Shown: positions 52,101 through 59,524, numbered from the stretch's first letter. The stretch is 59,524 bases of DNA from Paenibacillus whitsoniae (GCF_003955665.1 NZ_RXHU01000059.1:1-59524), one strand, 5' to 3'. The notes: generated from the sequence alone by a model not told the origin. Numbers and translations are program-made.

Positions 52101-52129
52101 ACATAATCTTGTCCACGCGCTCATACGCT
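52101..52129 (+). promoter_or_regulatory. Candidate sigma-E-type promoter of spoIVFA-spoIVFB
   Basis: ACATAAT (52101-52107) matches five of seven positions of the sigma-E -35. CATACGCT (52122-52129) matches the -10 CATACANT at all but one defined base. The gap is 14 bases. The spoIVF operon is sigma-E-dependent in B. subtilis. Confidence 0.5.
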
Positions 52130-52158
52130 GTAGAGAAGGTTTGTGAGGAGGGGATTCC

Positions 52159-53046
52159 ATGGGGAGTAACGATAAAGTGAAACAACGGCGGAATGAGCGG
52201 CTTCGCAGCATTCGGGAATCGTCTGAGGCCGCCCACCGCCAAAGCTACGGCCTTGGCCCGGTACGTTTGCCTGAATATTTGGCTCCGCCGCGGGAACCCG
52301 ATATGCCGTTGTATGCGGATGCGGAGTGGCGCCGTAAGATGGAGGATCCGGAGTTTGCCTGGAAGCAGAAGCAGCTCATGGACAGACAGCTGTACCGCAG
52401 CGGCGGAGATGAAGACGATACGGGCTTGCTGCGGCCGCCCTCTCCCCGGAAAATCGCGATTAAGCTCTTTATCAGCGCGGCGCTGTTCGGGGCCGTATAC
52501 GGCATGTTCCAACTGCAACAGCCGTGGGCCCAGAAAGGGAAGCAATTCGTAGCCTCAGCGCTCACGGATTCGTATGATTTTACTGCGATTTCCGCTTGGT
52601 ACACTGAAACGTTTGGAGGTTCGCCGTCGTTTATTCCGAGCTGGAACCGGACAGGCAGCGAGGCGATCAAGGTCTCAACGTCGAAGCGCACGTTATATGT
52701 CCCGGCGAAGGGAACAATTATCGTTCCATATGATGGAAATTCGCATAAAGGCGTTAATGTGAGCACCCAGGAATTTGCGCCGGTGTACGCGCTGGATACG
52801 GGACAAGTCATTTTTGCCGGAAAAACGCCGGATACCGGCATGACAGTGGTCATTCGGCATCCTGGCGGACTGCAATCGACGTATGGCGGGCTGAGCGAGG
52901 TGTCCGTTGCCGCCGGCGACTGGATGAAAGTCGGCGAGCCGATCGGCAAAGCGTCGGAACGGAATGCGGCCAAGGGGACGATGTATTTTGCTTTGACGAA
53001 AGAAGGTTTGCCGATCAATCCGACGGATGTGATTTCTTTTGATTAA
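52159..53046 (+). CDS. spoIVFA: SpoIVFA (anchor and regulator of the SpoIVFB protease), M23-like domain
   Basis: 295 residues from ATG 52159 with GAGGAGGGG upstream. A long charged cytoplasmic part (~98 residues) precedes one membrane helix (IAIKLFISAALFGAVYGMF) and a C-terminal M23/LytM-like fold (VNVSTQEFAPVYALDTGQVIFAGKTPDTGMTVVIRHPGGLQSTYGGLSE). The metal-binding His pattern of active M23 enzymes is not complete, as in other SpoIVFA. It holds SpoIVFB inactive in the outer forespore membrane until the SpoIVB signal. The stop overlaps the spoIVFB start by eight bases. Confidence 0.9.
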   Translation: MGSNDKVKQRRNERLRSIRESSEAAHRQSYGLGPVRLPEYLAPPREPDMPLYADAEWRRKMEDPEFAWKQKQLMDRQLYRSGGDEDDTGLLRPPSPRKIAIKLFISAALFGAVYGMFQLQQPWAQKGKQFVASALTDSYDFTAISAWYTETFGGSPSFIPSWNRTGSEAIKVSTSKRTLYVPAKGTIIVPYDGNSHKGVNVSTQEFAPVYALDTGQVIFAGKTPDTGMTVVIRHPGGLQSTYGGLSEVSVAAGDWMKVGEPIGKASERNAAKGTMYFALTKEGLPINPTDVISFD

Positions 53047-53914
53047 ATGGGCGGGGACTAGGTACCGATTTCATCCTTTGTTTACGTTAATTATGCTTGG
53101 TTCCGCCTTTACCGGATATTTCATGGAAGCAATAACCCTGTTCGGCATCGTGCTTGTGCATGAACTCGGTCATTTGACCGCGGCAAACGGATTTGGGTGG
53201 CGCGTGCAGGAGGTTCAGCTGCTCCCTTTTGGCGGCGTTCTGGTCGTGGATGAACTGGGGACTGCTTCAACCCGAGAGGAGCTGATTGTGGCGCTCTCAG
53301 GGCCGCTGCAGCACGTCTGGATGATCGGGGCGGCGCTGCTGATGAAGTCGCTGGAGCTGGGGAGTGCGAACTGGTGGGATTTTTTTATCGATGCAAACGT
53401 GATGATCGCGCTGTTCAATCTGCTGCCGGTGTTGCCGCTCGACGGCGGTAAAGTGATGCAATGTCTGCTCGGCTACGTGGTGTCGTATCATAGCACGATT
53501 GTGTATTCGGCGGTAATTTCCATGGTACTGAGCGTGCTGATGATCGGCTTTGCCGGGGTTCAACTGCTTCAAGGCGAGCTGCCCATCAACATTCTGGTGG
53601 TGGGGGGCTTCCTGTTGATGTCCAATTGGTACGCCTACCGGCAGGTGCCGTATCACTTCCTTCGCTTTCTGATGGCCCGCGGCCCCAGAGTCAGCCTCAT
53701 TCTCAGCCGCGGCGCTTTGGCACAGCCGATTGTCATTACGAAGCAGCGAACGATGGCGGAGACGCTGAAGCTTTTTATGCGGGAAAAATATCATCTCATT
53801 TATATCATTAACGAGGCGGGGCGCATTCAGGCGGTCGTGCCGGAGCAGCAGATCGTCAGCGGATATTTGGATGGAAAGAAACCGGGGAGTGCAGTTTCGG
53901 ATCTTTTCATGTAA
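53039..53914 (+). CDS. spoIVFB: SpoIVFB intramembrane metalloprotease (pro-sigma-K processing)
   Basis: 291 residues from TTG 53039, which overlaps the end of spoIVFA. Site-2 protease motifs: HELGH at 41-45 and the third zinc ligand Asp135 in LLPVLPLDGGKVM; the membrane helices span residues 10-210. A C-terminal CBS domain (ITKQRTMAETLKLFMREKYHLIYIINEAGRIQAVVPEQQI) binds ATP in the B. subtilis enzyme. It releases active sigma-K in the mother cell. The weak start supports translational coupling to spoIVFA. Confidence 0.95.
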   Translation: MIKWAGTRYRFHPLFTLIMLGSAFTGYFMEAITLFGIVLVHELGHLTAANGFGWRVQEVQLLPFGGVLVVDELGTASTREELIVALSGPLQHVWMIGAALLMKSLELGSANWWDFFIDANVMIALFNLLPVLPLDGGKVMQCLLGYVVSYHSTIVYSAVISMVLSVLMIGFAGVQLLQGELPINILVVGGFLLMSNWYAYRQVPYHFLRFLMARGPRVSLILSRGALAQPIVITKQRTMAETLKLFMREKYHLIYIINEAGRIQAVVPEQQIVSGYLDGKKPGSAVSDLFM

Positions 53915-53940
53915 AATAGCTGATGAGGTGAACGCGATTT

Positions 53941-55104
53941 ATGAAGCAATTGATCATTCACTGTGCACCTGATCTGACGCAAGCCGCTTTGCTGGAGGAC
54001 GGCAGGCTGGTCGAGTACGACGTGCAGTATCCGCTGGATACGCAGCGCGCTGGCAGCATCTATATGGGGCGCGTGGTCAACGTGCTTCCCGGCATGCAGG
54101 CCGCTTTTGTGGATATTGGGCTCACCAAGAACGCTTTTCTTTATATAGACGATCTCTTGCCCGTACATATGGACAAGCAGCCGAAAATCAAGCCGTCCAT
54201 CACAGAACTGGCGCAGGTCGGCCAGCACATTATGGTGCAGGTGACGAAAGATCCGCAAGGTACCAAAGGCGCGCGGGTATCCACGCACGTCTCGATTCCA
54301 GGGCGTTGGGTTGTGTATATGCCAGATGCTGATTATATCGCCGTCTCGCGCAAAATCGATCTCGAAGCCGAACGTCAACGGCTCAAGCTGCTTGCAGAAA
54401 GCAATTTGGTGCCGGGCGAAGGCGTCATCCTTCGAACGGGTGCGTTAGGGCAGAGCGAAGAGGCGATTCGCGACGATTTGAACAATTTGCGCGAGCTTTG
54501 GAGTGCGATTCTTGCCAAGGCCGAGGAAGCGTCGGCACCGGCGCAGCTCTACCAGGATTTGGACTTGCTTCCGAAGCTGGCGCGGGATGTGATTACCGAT
54601 GATGTGCATGAGGTGTGGCTTAGCTCGCAGGCCGTCTACGAGGAAATGAAGGGGCTGCTGCGCAAGCAGCTGCCGAGCTGGCGGGGGCGGGTCGCGTACT
54701 ATGACCGCAAAACGCCGATGTTCGATCAGTTCGGCATTACCGAGGAACTCAATCAGAGCTTCCGACGCAAAATCTGGCTGCCGAGCGGCGGCTATCTGAT
54801 CGTCGATCAGACCGAGGCGCTCACCGTGATCGACGTGAACACCGGCCGATATACCGGCTCCATTGATCTGGAGCAGACAGTGACGGACATCAACCGCGAA
54901 GCGGCGATGGAAATCCCGCGGCTGCTGCGGCTCCGCAACCTTCGCGGCATTATTATCGTGGATTTTATCGATATGAGTTCGGAAGAGAATCGCGCCGCCG
55001 TAATGGCTGCCTTGACGCAGGCCGTACGCAAGGACCGTTCAAAAACGACGATCGTCGGGTGGACGAAGCTTGGATTGCTGGAAATGACGCGCAAGCGCAA
55101 ATAA
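53941..55104 (+). CDS. RNase E/G family ribonuclease, short form
   Basis: 387 residues from ATG 53941. S1-like N terminus with an insert (GSIYMGRVVNVLPGMQAAFVDIGLTKNAFLYIDDL) and DNase I-like catalytic half. Asp298 (VIDVNTGR) and Asp341/Asp344 (IIVDFIDM) match the magnesium ligands D303 and D346 of E. coli RNase E with the same spacing. The protein stops right after WTKLGLLEMTRKRK, so the CPxC Zn-link that forms the dimer in E. coli RNase E/G is missing. It lies between spoIVFB and rplU; B. subtilis has no RNase E/G. It probably processes rRNA or mRNA 5' ends. Confidence 0.92.
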   Translation: MKQLIIHCAPDLTQAALLEDGRLVEYDVQYPLDTQRAGSIYMGRVVNVLPGMQAAFVDIGLTKNAFLYIDDLLPVHMDKQPKIKPSITELAQVGQHIMVQVTKDPQGTKGARVSTHVSIPGRWVVYMPDADYIAVSRKIDLEAERQRLKLLAESNLVPGEGVILRTGALGQSEEAIRDDLNNLRELWSAILAKAEEASAPAQLYQDLDLLPKLARDVITDDVHEVWLSSQAVYEEMKGLLRKQLPSWRGRVAYYDRKTPMFDQFGITEELNQSFRRKIWLPSGGYLIVDQTEALTVIDVNTGRYTGSIDLEQTVTDINREAAMEIPRLLRLRNLRGIIIVDFIDMSSEENRAAVMAALTQAVRKDRSKTTIVGWTKLGLLEMTRKRK

Positions 55105-55108
55105 AGCA

Positions 55109-55138
55109 TTGCATATGAATTTATAACTGTGTTATAAT
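55109..55138 (+). promoter_or_regulatory. Promoter of rplU-prp-rpmA
   Basis: TTGCAT (55109-55114), 18 bases, TATAAT (55133-55138). Confidence 0.7.
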
Positions 55139-55144
55139 ACTCGA

Positions 55145-55258
55145 AGTGTGTTGTAAGGGCATGCTGTAACCGCGCGAAACGGGTTTAAGTATGACAGGAT
55201 GGCTTATCCTGCTCATCACCTGGACAAGGCGAGTCTGAGACATGAGGAGGTCATGAAA
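55145..55258 (+). promoter_or_regulatory. L21-type ribosomal protein leader
   Basis: The ~115-base leader between promoter and rplU contains two hairpins: CCGCG..CGGG near 55168-55186 and GGAT..ATCC near 55197-55210. It ends in GGCGAGTCTGAGACATGAGGAGGTC. Such a structured leader before rplU is known in Bacillota as the L21 leader, thought to let L21 control its own operon. The family call is by position and general layout only. Confidence 0.6.
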
Positions 55259-55570
55259 ATGTACGCAATTATTGAAACAGGTGGTAAACAGTACAAAGTT
55301 CAAGAAGGCGATGTTCTTTACATCGAGAAATTGAACGCTGCTGAAGGTGAGGTTGTATCCTTCGATCGTGTATTCCTGGTATCCAAAGAGAGTGGTCTGA
55401 CTGTAGGTGCTCCATTGGTTGCTGGTGCTTCCGTTTCCGCAAAAGTGGAAAAACACGGCAAAGGCGCGAAAGTGATCGTATACAAATACAAGCCTAAAAA
55501 GAACTACCACAAAAAGCAAGGTCATCGTCAACCGTACACAAGAGTCGTTATTGAGAAAATCCAAGCGTAA
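55259..55570 (+). CDS. rplU: 50S ribosomal protein L21
   Basis: 103 residues from ATG 55259 (MYAIIETGGKQYKV), with AGGAGG eight bases upstream; ATG 55253 would add two residues. The C-terminal signature YKPKKNYHKKQGHRQPYT is intact. Binds 23S rRNA together with L20. First gene of rplU-prp-rpmA. Confidence 0.98.
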   Translation: MYAIIETGGKQYKVQEGDVLYIEKLNAAEGEVVSFDRVFLVSKESGLTVGAPLVAGASVSAKVEKHGKGAKVIVYKYKPKKNYHKKQGHRQPYTRVVIEKIQA

Positions 55571-55583
55571 TTAGGCGAAGCTT

Positions 55584-55937
55584 ATGATCTATGTGACCAT
55601 AGAGCGCCAATCACCGGATTTCCCAGAGATTACGTCTTTTGTCGTGGAAGGCCATGCCGAATATGACGTGCCTGGCAAAGACTTGGTCTGCGCCGCTGTA
55701 TCCGCGATTACCGTGGGTACGTACAATTCGATTGAAACTTTAACTGGCGTGATTCCGATTCATGAGATGGAGCGTGGGCTGATGGATATTTCATTTGCCG
55801 ACAGCGCAAGACTCGATTCAGGGACGTGGAGTCAAGTACAGCTAATTATAGAATCGATGGTCGTTATGTTACAGACGATTGAAGACAATTACGGTGACTA
55901 TATAACGATTGAAACAATCTATCACAAAGGAGGATAA
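55584..55937 (+). CDS. prp: Ribosomal-processing cysteine protease Prp
   Basis: 117 residues from ATG 55584. The catalytic pair is His24 (EGHAEYD) and Cys36 (KDLVCAAVSA). Prp removes the N-terminal extension of L27. Its target, with the matching extension, is encoded directly downstream. Equivalent to B. subtilis YsxB. Confidence 0.95.
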   Translation: MIYVTIERQSPDFPEITSFVVEGHAEYDVPGKDLVCAAVSAITVGTYNSIETLTGVIPIHEMERGLMDISFADSARLDSGTWSQVQLIIESMVVMLQTIEDNYGDYITIETIYHKGG

Positions 55938-55941
55938 CACC

Positions 55942-56253
55942 ATGTTGAAATTGGATCTCCAGTTATTCGCTTCCAAAAAAGGGGTAGGTTCCACAAAGAA
56001 CGGACGTGACTCCCACTCCAAGCGCCTTGGCGCTAAGCGTGCTGACGGTCAAACCGTTACTGCGGGAAGCATTCTGTATCGTCAACGCGGTACGAAAATT
56101 CACCCAGGAACAAACGTGGGTATCGGTTCCGACGACACCCTGTTCGCTTTGGTACCAGGCGTCGTGAAATTCGAGCGTCTTGGCCGTGACCGCAAAAAAG
56201 TGAGCGTATATCCAGTTGACGTTGCTCCGGTAGCTGCAGCTGTAGAAGCGTAA
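55942..56253 (+). CDS. rpmA: 50S ribosomal protein L27 with cleavable N-terminal extension
   Basis: 103 residues from ATG 55942 with AAAGGAGG upstream. The protein starts MLKLDLQLFASKKGVGSTKNG; the nine-residue extension up to LQLF is the Prp cleavage site found in Bacillota. Cutting after Phe9 exposes the Ala-Ser-Lys-Lys-Gly end that reaches the peptidyl-transferase centre. A strong terminator closes the operon. Confidence 0.98.
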   Translation: MLKLDLQLFASKKGVGSTKNGRDSHSKRLGAKRADGQTVTAGSILYRQRGTKIHPGTNVGIGSDDTLFALVPGVVKFERLGRDRKKVSVYPVDVAPVAAAVEA

Positions 56254-56255
56254 TG

Positions 56256-56294
56256 AAAATCCCTGGTGAGCGGCCGTTCACCGGGGATTTTTTT
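56256..56294 (+). terminator. Terminator after rpmA
   Basis: AAAATCCCTGGTGA pairs with TCACCGGGGATTTT (one G-T) around an 8-base loop, followed by T residues. Confidence 0.9.
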
Positions 56295-56393
56295 CAATAA
56301 AGATTGCATCTCGCCTCTAACTGCGATCACACCCCTGTCGGTTGGTCAAGGGCAGAGGTTTTCGCGTTTATTGGTGAAGTTTTCCAGTCCCCG

Positions 56394-56402
56394 TGGTATA
56401 CT
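56394..56402 (+). promoter_or_regulatory. Extended -10 promoter candidate of spo0B
   Basis: TGGTATACT at 56394-56402 is an extended -10 (TGn then TATACT), 41 bases before the spo0B start. A TTGGTG is 20 bases upstream, too far to be a normal -35. Confidence 0.4.
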
Positions 56403-56442
56403 GGAGGAACGGTTATCAATAGGGAGGACGGAGCGGCGAACA

Positions 56443-57198
56443 ATGAAACAAATGAGCAAGACACAAGTATTTTTTGGCGCGCTTGTGGCAATTGGACTTA
56501 TCGGCATGATGGCGGCGCCGCATTGGGTGATTCGGGCAGGCGCTCTGCTGTTTACACTGGTAAGCGGATATGCATTCATCAGTATGCAAGCGAGTCGAGC
56601 GGAAGAAATATGGCGTTCCCGCTTGAAGACGCAGGAGCAGCAATCGCATGTGAAGTTGATTGGGGTTGTAAATCGGCTCAGGCACGATTGGATGAACGAT
56701 GCGCAAATTTTATTTGGCTATATTCAGCTCAAGAAATTTGATAATTTGAAACCGCTTATGGAGAAAATAAAAACGACAATGGCACAGGAAAGCAATTTGT
56801 CCAAGCTGGGCATTCCATCCTTGGTCGCTTACTTCCTGCAGCTGCGCGTGGAGTCCAAGCGTATCGAGGTTCATATCGAGCTGGAGCAGGAAATCAATCT
56901 CGGCCAACTGCCTTTAGCGAGAGGTGCGATCGAGAATGCAATCCGAGATGTATTCGGCGCTGTGGAAGCGTGCTCGAAGGCGGAGGAAGGCGAAGCGGGG
57001 CGGCTGAGCTTGGAATTTGATCGGCAGGACGAGGCTTTGCTGCTTGATTGCGTATATGAAGGTCTTTACGATCAGGAGTACCTGGCGCGTACAATCAGGC
57101 AGTTGTTTGCCTCGGGGACAGGCCAGGTGCAGCTTGAACAATTGAAAACAGATGAAGAGGAGGCGGAGATTATTCTTCGCATCCCTTATCGCATATAA
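56443..57198 (+). CDS. spo0B: Spo0B-like sporulation phosphotransferase with N-terminal membrane helices
   Basis: 251 residues from ATG 56443 (ATG 56452 is possible); the far longer upstream frame runs back into the terminator. Two membrane helices (VFFGALVAIGLIGMMAAP and AGALLFTLVSGYAFISM) come first. The phospho-acceptor helix follows with His81 in NRLRHDWMNDAQILFGYIQLKK, the Spo0B H-box. The C-terminal half is a degenerate ATPase-like fold. Spo0B passes phosphate from Spo0F to Spo0A in the phosphorelay. Position between rpmA and obg is as in B. subtilis, whose Spo0B is cytosolic and about 190 residues. Confidence 0.88.
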   Translation: MKQMSKTQVFFGALVAIGLIGMMAAPHWVIRAGALLFTLVSGYAFISMQASRAEEIWRSRLKTQEQQSHVKLIGVVNRLRHDWMNDAQILFGYIQLKKFDNLKPLMEKIKTTMAQESNLSKLGIPSLVAYFLQLRVESKRIEVHIELEQEINLGQLPLARGAIENAIRDVFGAVEACSKAEEGEAGRLSLEFDRQDEALLLDCVYEGLYDQEYLARTIRQLFASGTGQVQLEQLKTDEEEAEIILRIPYRI

Positions 57199-57212
57199 GC
57201 TGAGGTGTAATG

Positions 57213-58514
57213 ATGTTTGTAGATAAGGCAAAAGTATTTGTAAAAGGCGGCGACGGCGGCGACGGGTTGGTGGCGTTTCGCCGTGAGAAATATGTACCCG
57301 ATGGCGGCCCGGCCGGCGGGGACGGCGGTAACGGCGGCGACGTCGTGTTCCGCGTCGACGAGGGCTTGCGGACACTGGTGGATTTCCGCTACCAGAAGCA
57401 TTTTAAAGCGGATCGCGGTGAGAAGGGGCGCAATAAGTCGCAGCACGGTGCGAACGCCGAGGACATGATCGTGCGGATCCCGCCGGGAACGACGATTATC
57501 GACGACGATTCGCAGATGGTCATTGCCGACTTGACCCGTCACGGGCAAGAAGTCGTTGTTGCCAAAGGCGGCCGCGGCGGGCGAGGGAACACCCGTTTTG
57601 TGACCCAACGCATGACGGCGCCGGAAATTGCCGAGAACGGCGAGGAGGGCGAAGAACGCTGGGTTGTCCTTGAGATGAAGGTCCTCGCAGACGTGGGCCT
57701 CGTGGGCTTCCCGAGCGTCGGAAAATCGACGCTGCTGTCGGTCGTGTCCGCAGCGAAGCCGAAGATTGCCGCGTATCATTTTACGACGCTCACCCCGAAC
57801 TTGGGGGTCGTTGATGTGGGGGATGGCCGCAGCTTCGTTATGGCGGATCTGCCGGGGCTGATTGAGGGGGCGCATCAAGGCGTCGGCCTTGGTCACGAGT
57901 TCCTCCGTCACATCGAGCGGACGCGCGTGCTCGTGCATGTCGTAGACATGTCGGCTGCGGACGGCCGGGATCCTTACGACGATTTCCTCAAAATCAACGA
58001 GGAGATCAAGCTGTACAACGCAAAGCTGGAGAACCGACCGCAGATTATTGTGGCGAACAAAATGGATATGCCGGAGTCCGAGGACAACCTGGCACTATTC
58101 AAAGAGCAGCTTGCTGCGGAGGGCAAAGACTATGGGATTTACCCGATTTCGGCGCTAACGCATGAAGGTGTCAAAGAACTGCTGTACAAAATCTCCGATA
58201 TCGTGGAGAGCATTCCACCGGCGCCGGAAGTTGAGGCGGTTGCGGAGCAAGAGGAGCGGAAGGTATACCGCTTCGAGAAGGAAGAAGATAATGAGTTTTC
58301 GATTCGCCGCGTGAACGAGACGTTCGTCATTGACAGTCCATCGATTGAGAAGCTGATCAAGCGGACGAATTTCAGTACGCCGGACAGCGTAGCGCGGTTT
58401 GCGCGGATTTTGCGCAATATGGGCGTGGACAACGAATTGCGCAAACGCGGCGCGGTTCATGGACAAACGATACAAATCGGCGATTTCGAGTTTGAATTCG
58501 ACGAAAAATCATAG
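57213..58514 (+). CDS. obg: Obg/CgtA GTPase
   Basis: 433 residues from ATG 57213, six bases after GAGGTG; ATG 57210 is next to it. Gly-rich Obg fold (DKAKVFVKGGDGGDGLVAFRREK), G domain (GFPSVGKSTLLS, DLPGLIEGAH, NKMD) and C-terminal OCT domain are all present. Obg binds the 50S subunit and links growth state, ribosome assembly and sporulation. Directly behind spo0B as in B. subtilis, with a terminator after it. Confidence 0.97.
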   Translation: MFVDKAKVFVKGGDGGDGLVAFRREKYVPDGGPAGGDGGNGGDVVFRVDEGLRTLVDFRYQKHFKADRGEKGRNKSQHGANAEDMIVRIPPGTTIIDDDSQMVIADLTRHGQEVVVAKGGRGGRGNTRFVTQRMTAPEIAENGEEGEERWVVLEMKVLADVGLVGFPSVGKSTLLSVVSAAKPKIAAYHFTTLTPNLGVVDVGDGRSFVMADLPGLIEGAHQGVGLGHEFLRHIERTRVLVHVVDMSAADGRDPYDDFLKINEEIKLYNAKLENRPQIIVANKMDMPESEDNLALFKEQLAAEGKDYGIYPISALTHEGVKELLYKISDIVESIPPAPEVEAVAEQEERKVYRFEKEEDNEFSIRRVNETFVIDSPSIEKLIKRTNFSTPDSVARFARILRNMGVDNELRKRGAVHGQTIQIGDFEFEFDEKS

Positions 58515-58517
58515 GAC

Positions 58518-58557
58518 AAAAGCACTTATCCGGGAGGATGGGTGCTTTTATTTTTTT
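58518..58557 (+). terminator. Terminator after obg
   Basis: AAAAGCAC (58518-58525) pairs with GTGCTTTT (58542-58549), with inner pairing TATCC/GGATG, and ends in a T-run. Confidence 0.85.
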
Positions 58558-58583
58558 GGGTCCTAATGTATATGTTAGTATAC

Positions 58584-58625
58584 TTGACATTGACTTTGAA
58601 AAGGATTACCATTTTAATCATAAAA
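58584..58625 (+). promoter_or_regulatory. Promoter of the TrpD-like gene with a possible Fur-type operator
   Basis: TTGACA (58584-58589), 17 bases, TACCAT (58607-58612). The same stretch (TTGACATTGACTTTGAAAAG and on to TTAATCAT) is very AT-rich. It contains TGA-repeat half-sites and an inverted GATTA / TAATC pair (58604-58619) overlapping the -10, the general look of a Fur-family box. Weak evidence for the operator, fair for the promoter. Confidence 0.45.
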
Positions 58626-58680
58626 TCATTATATGTAAATAATTATGACATTAAGTTATCGCGCAAGGGGGGGGAGACAG

Positions 58681-59524
58681 GTGAAGAGGTGGATTCAAGC
58701 GATGAGTGCAGAGCAGCCGCATACGCGAAATTTAACTTACGAGGAAGCCAGGGAGGCTGCGGCTGACATGACGAGCGGAGCCTCGACCGATGCGCAATGT
58801 GCGGCGTTTTTGATGGCCTTGTGTATGAAAGGGGAAGCCCTTGAGGAAACGAAGGCATTTATCGATGTGTTTCGCAGCCATGCGGCTGTGTACAATACGG
58901 TACAAGATTCGCTCAACTGCGCGGGGCCGGCCGAAGGACGCCAAACCTTTCCTGTTACACTTCCTGTCAGTTTATTGTTAGCTTCTGTCGGCTTTAAACA
59001 GGTGATGCACGGCGGCACTTCGTTTACAACCCGGCAGGGCACCGTTATGAAAGAACTGCTCGAAGGCTTGGGCGTAGCCACCACCGTGCCCATTAAGGGA
59101 TGGCAGGCGATGCTGCAGCAGGTACATATCGGTTTTTTGTCTACCGAACAGCTGTGCCCGCCAATTGGCCGTTTGAAAGGCGTACGCGAGCAGTTGGGCT
59201 TGCGAACAGTCATCGATACGGTGGAGAAAGTGCTGAATCCGGTCTCCTCGACGAACGTCATTCTTGGCGTTCATCCGCGCAAGGCGATGGAGCCGCTCAT
59301 TCCGATCGCCATGCACTCGGGCTTTCAGCAGACGTATCTGGTCAGTGGGATCGAGGGCTCGGAAGATTTGCCCCTCTATGCCAGCAGCCTCATTCGGATC
59401 GTGACGCCATGGGGGGATGAGACGCGGGTCATGGATCCGCAGAAATTCGGCTTTCGCAGCGAGCCGCTGCCAGCGCTGAGCCGGGATGAGCAGATTGAAC
59501 TGATCCGTCGCATCATCGCGGGTG
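58681..59524 (+). CDS. Anthranilate phosphoribosyltransferase-like (TrpD family) protein, 3' end outside window
   Basis: The frame from GTG 58681 (GGGGGGGGAG upstream) is open to the right edge: 281 residues so far. An N-terminal helical domain (NLTYEEAREAAADMTSGASTDAQCAAFLMALCMKGE) and PPIGRLKGVREQLGLRTVIDTVEKVLNP, then LGVHPRKAMEPLIPIAMHSG, are TrpD-fold motifs. The GTGGD loop that binds PRPP in TrpD is replaced by CAGPAEGRQTF, and HGNRS by HGGTSF, so the reaction may differ from tryptophan synthesis (TrpD2/YbiB-like). No trp genes are nearby. In B. subtilis pheB-pheA follow obg instead. Confidence 0.8.
   Translation, partial: MKRWIQAMSAEQPHTRNLTYEEAREAAADMTSGASTDAQCAAFLMALCMKGEALEETKAFIDVFRSHAAVYNTVQDSLNCAGPAEGRQTFPVTLPVSLLLASVGFKQVMHGGTSFTTRQGTVMKELLEGLGVATTVPIKGWQAMLQQVHIGFLSTEQLCPPIGRLKGVREQLGLRTVIDTVEKVLNPVSSTNVILGVHPRKAMEPLIPIAMHSGFQQTYLVSGIEGSEDLPLYASSLIRIVTPWGDETRVMDPQKFGFRSEPLPALSRDEQIELIRRIIAG

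Noticed and set aside
51220..52146. A 308-codon frame overlapping rodA in another frame
   Set aside because: rodA has all SEDS motifs in its frame. The other is Arg-rich with no membrane pattern and runs through the rodA terminator.

Overview
The window is chromosomal DNA of a Gram-positive, endospore-forming member of the Bacillota, most likely Paenibacillaceae (Paenibacillus or a close relative). Three things point there. Moderately GC-rich coding sequence is preceded by strong AGGAGG-type ribosome binding sites. Two proteins carry SLH cell-wall anchors. The gene order closely follows the Bacillus subtilis ysoA-tig-clpX-lonB-lonA-engB-hem-spoVID-valS-folC-spoIIB-maf-radC-mre-min-spoIVF-rplU-prp-rpmA-spo0B-obg region, with family-typical insertions (clpP, ispG, murC, rodA, an RNase E/G homologue and the hemEHY genes).

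Layout. 1-2050: 3' end of an S-layer-type protein, then about 900 bases without an intact gene. That gap holds a short-palindrome array, a decayed GIY-YIG nuclease gene on the minus strand, and tRNA-Arg(TCT) with its own promoter and terminator. 2200-14500: protein quality control (YsoA-like, trigger factor, ClpP, ClpX, LonB, LonA) with IspG, a polysaccharide deacetylase-like protein, an amidase and the GTPase EngB. 14700-29100: a small hypothetical, SpeD, a membrane-anchored hypothetical and a near-complete tetrapyrrole cluster. The latter runs hemA, hemX, a Met8-type siroheme gene, hemC, a cobA-hemD fusion and hemB; then hemE, hemH and hemY from their own promoter; then a minus-strand Crp/Fnr regulator; then hemL. 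This is the coproporphyrin-dependent haem route plus the siroheme branch; only the last step (ChdC/HemQ) is not seen here.

29100-29960 is a non-coding block with three repeat systems, including a ~44-bp minisatellite. 29960-41550: a phosphodiester glycosidase family protein, a 37-residue membrane peptide coupled to a pseudouridine synthase, SpoVID, a T-box leader with valS, folC, murC and a SpoIIB-like SPOR protein. 41600-44300 (minus strand): an AT-richer pair of membrane proteins and an SLH-anchored amidase. 44400-59524: the cell-shape, division and sporulation block (DUF4321, maf, an Rrf2 regulator, radC, mreBCD, minCD, rodA, spoIVFA/FB), an RNase E/G homologue, rplU-prp-rpmA with an L21-type leader, spo0B, obg, and the start of a divergent TrpD-family gene that runs off the window.

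Most of the window is conserved core genome. The less ordinary material is the GIY-YIG relic, the repeat blocks, sporulation-sigma-type promoter matches in front of lonB, spoVID, the spoIIB-like gene and spoIVFA, a membrane-spanning Spo0B, an RNase E/G homologue that stops before the Zn-link, and the TrpD-like gene with a possible Fur-type operator. All identifications were made by reading the sequence; none was checked against a database.
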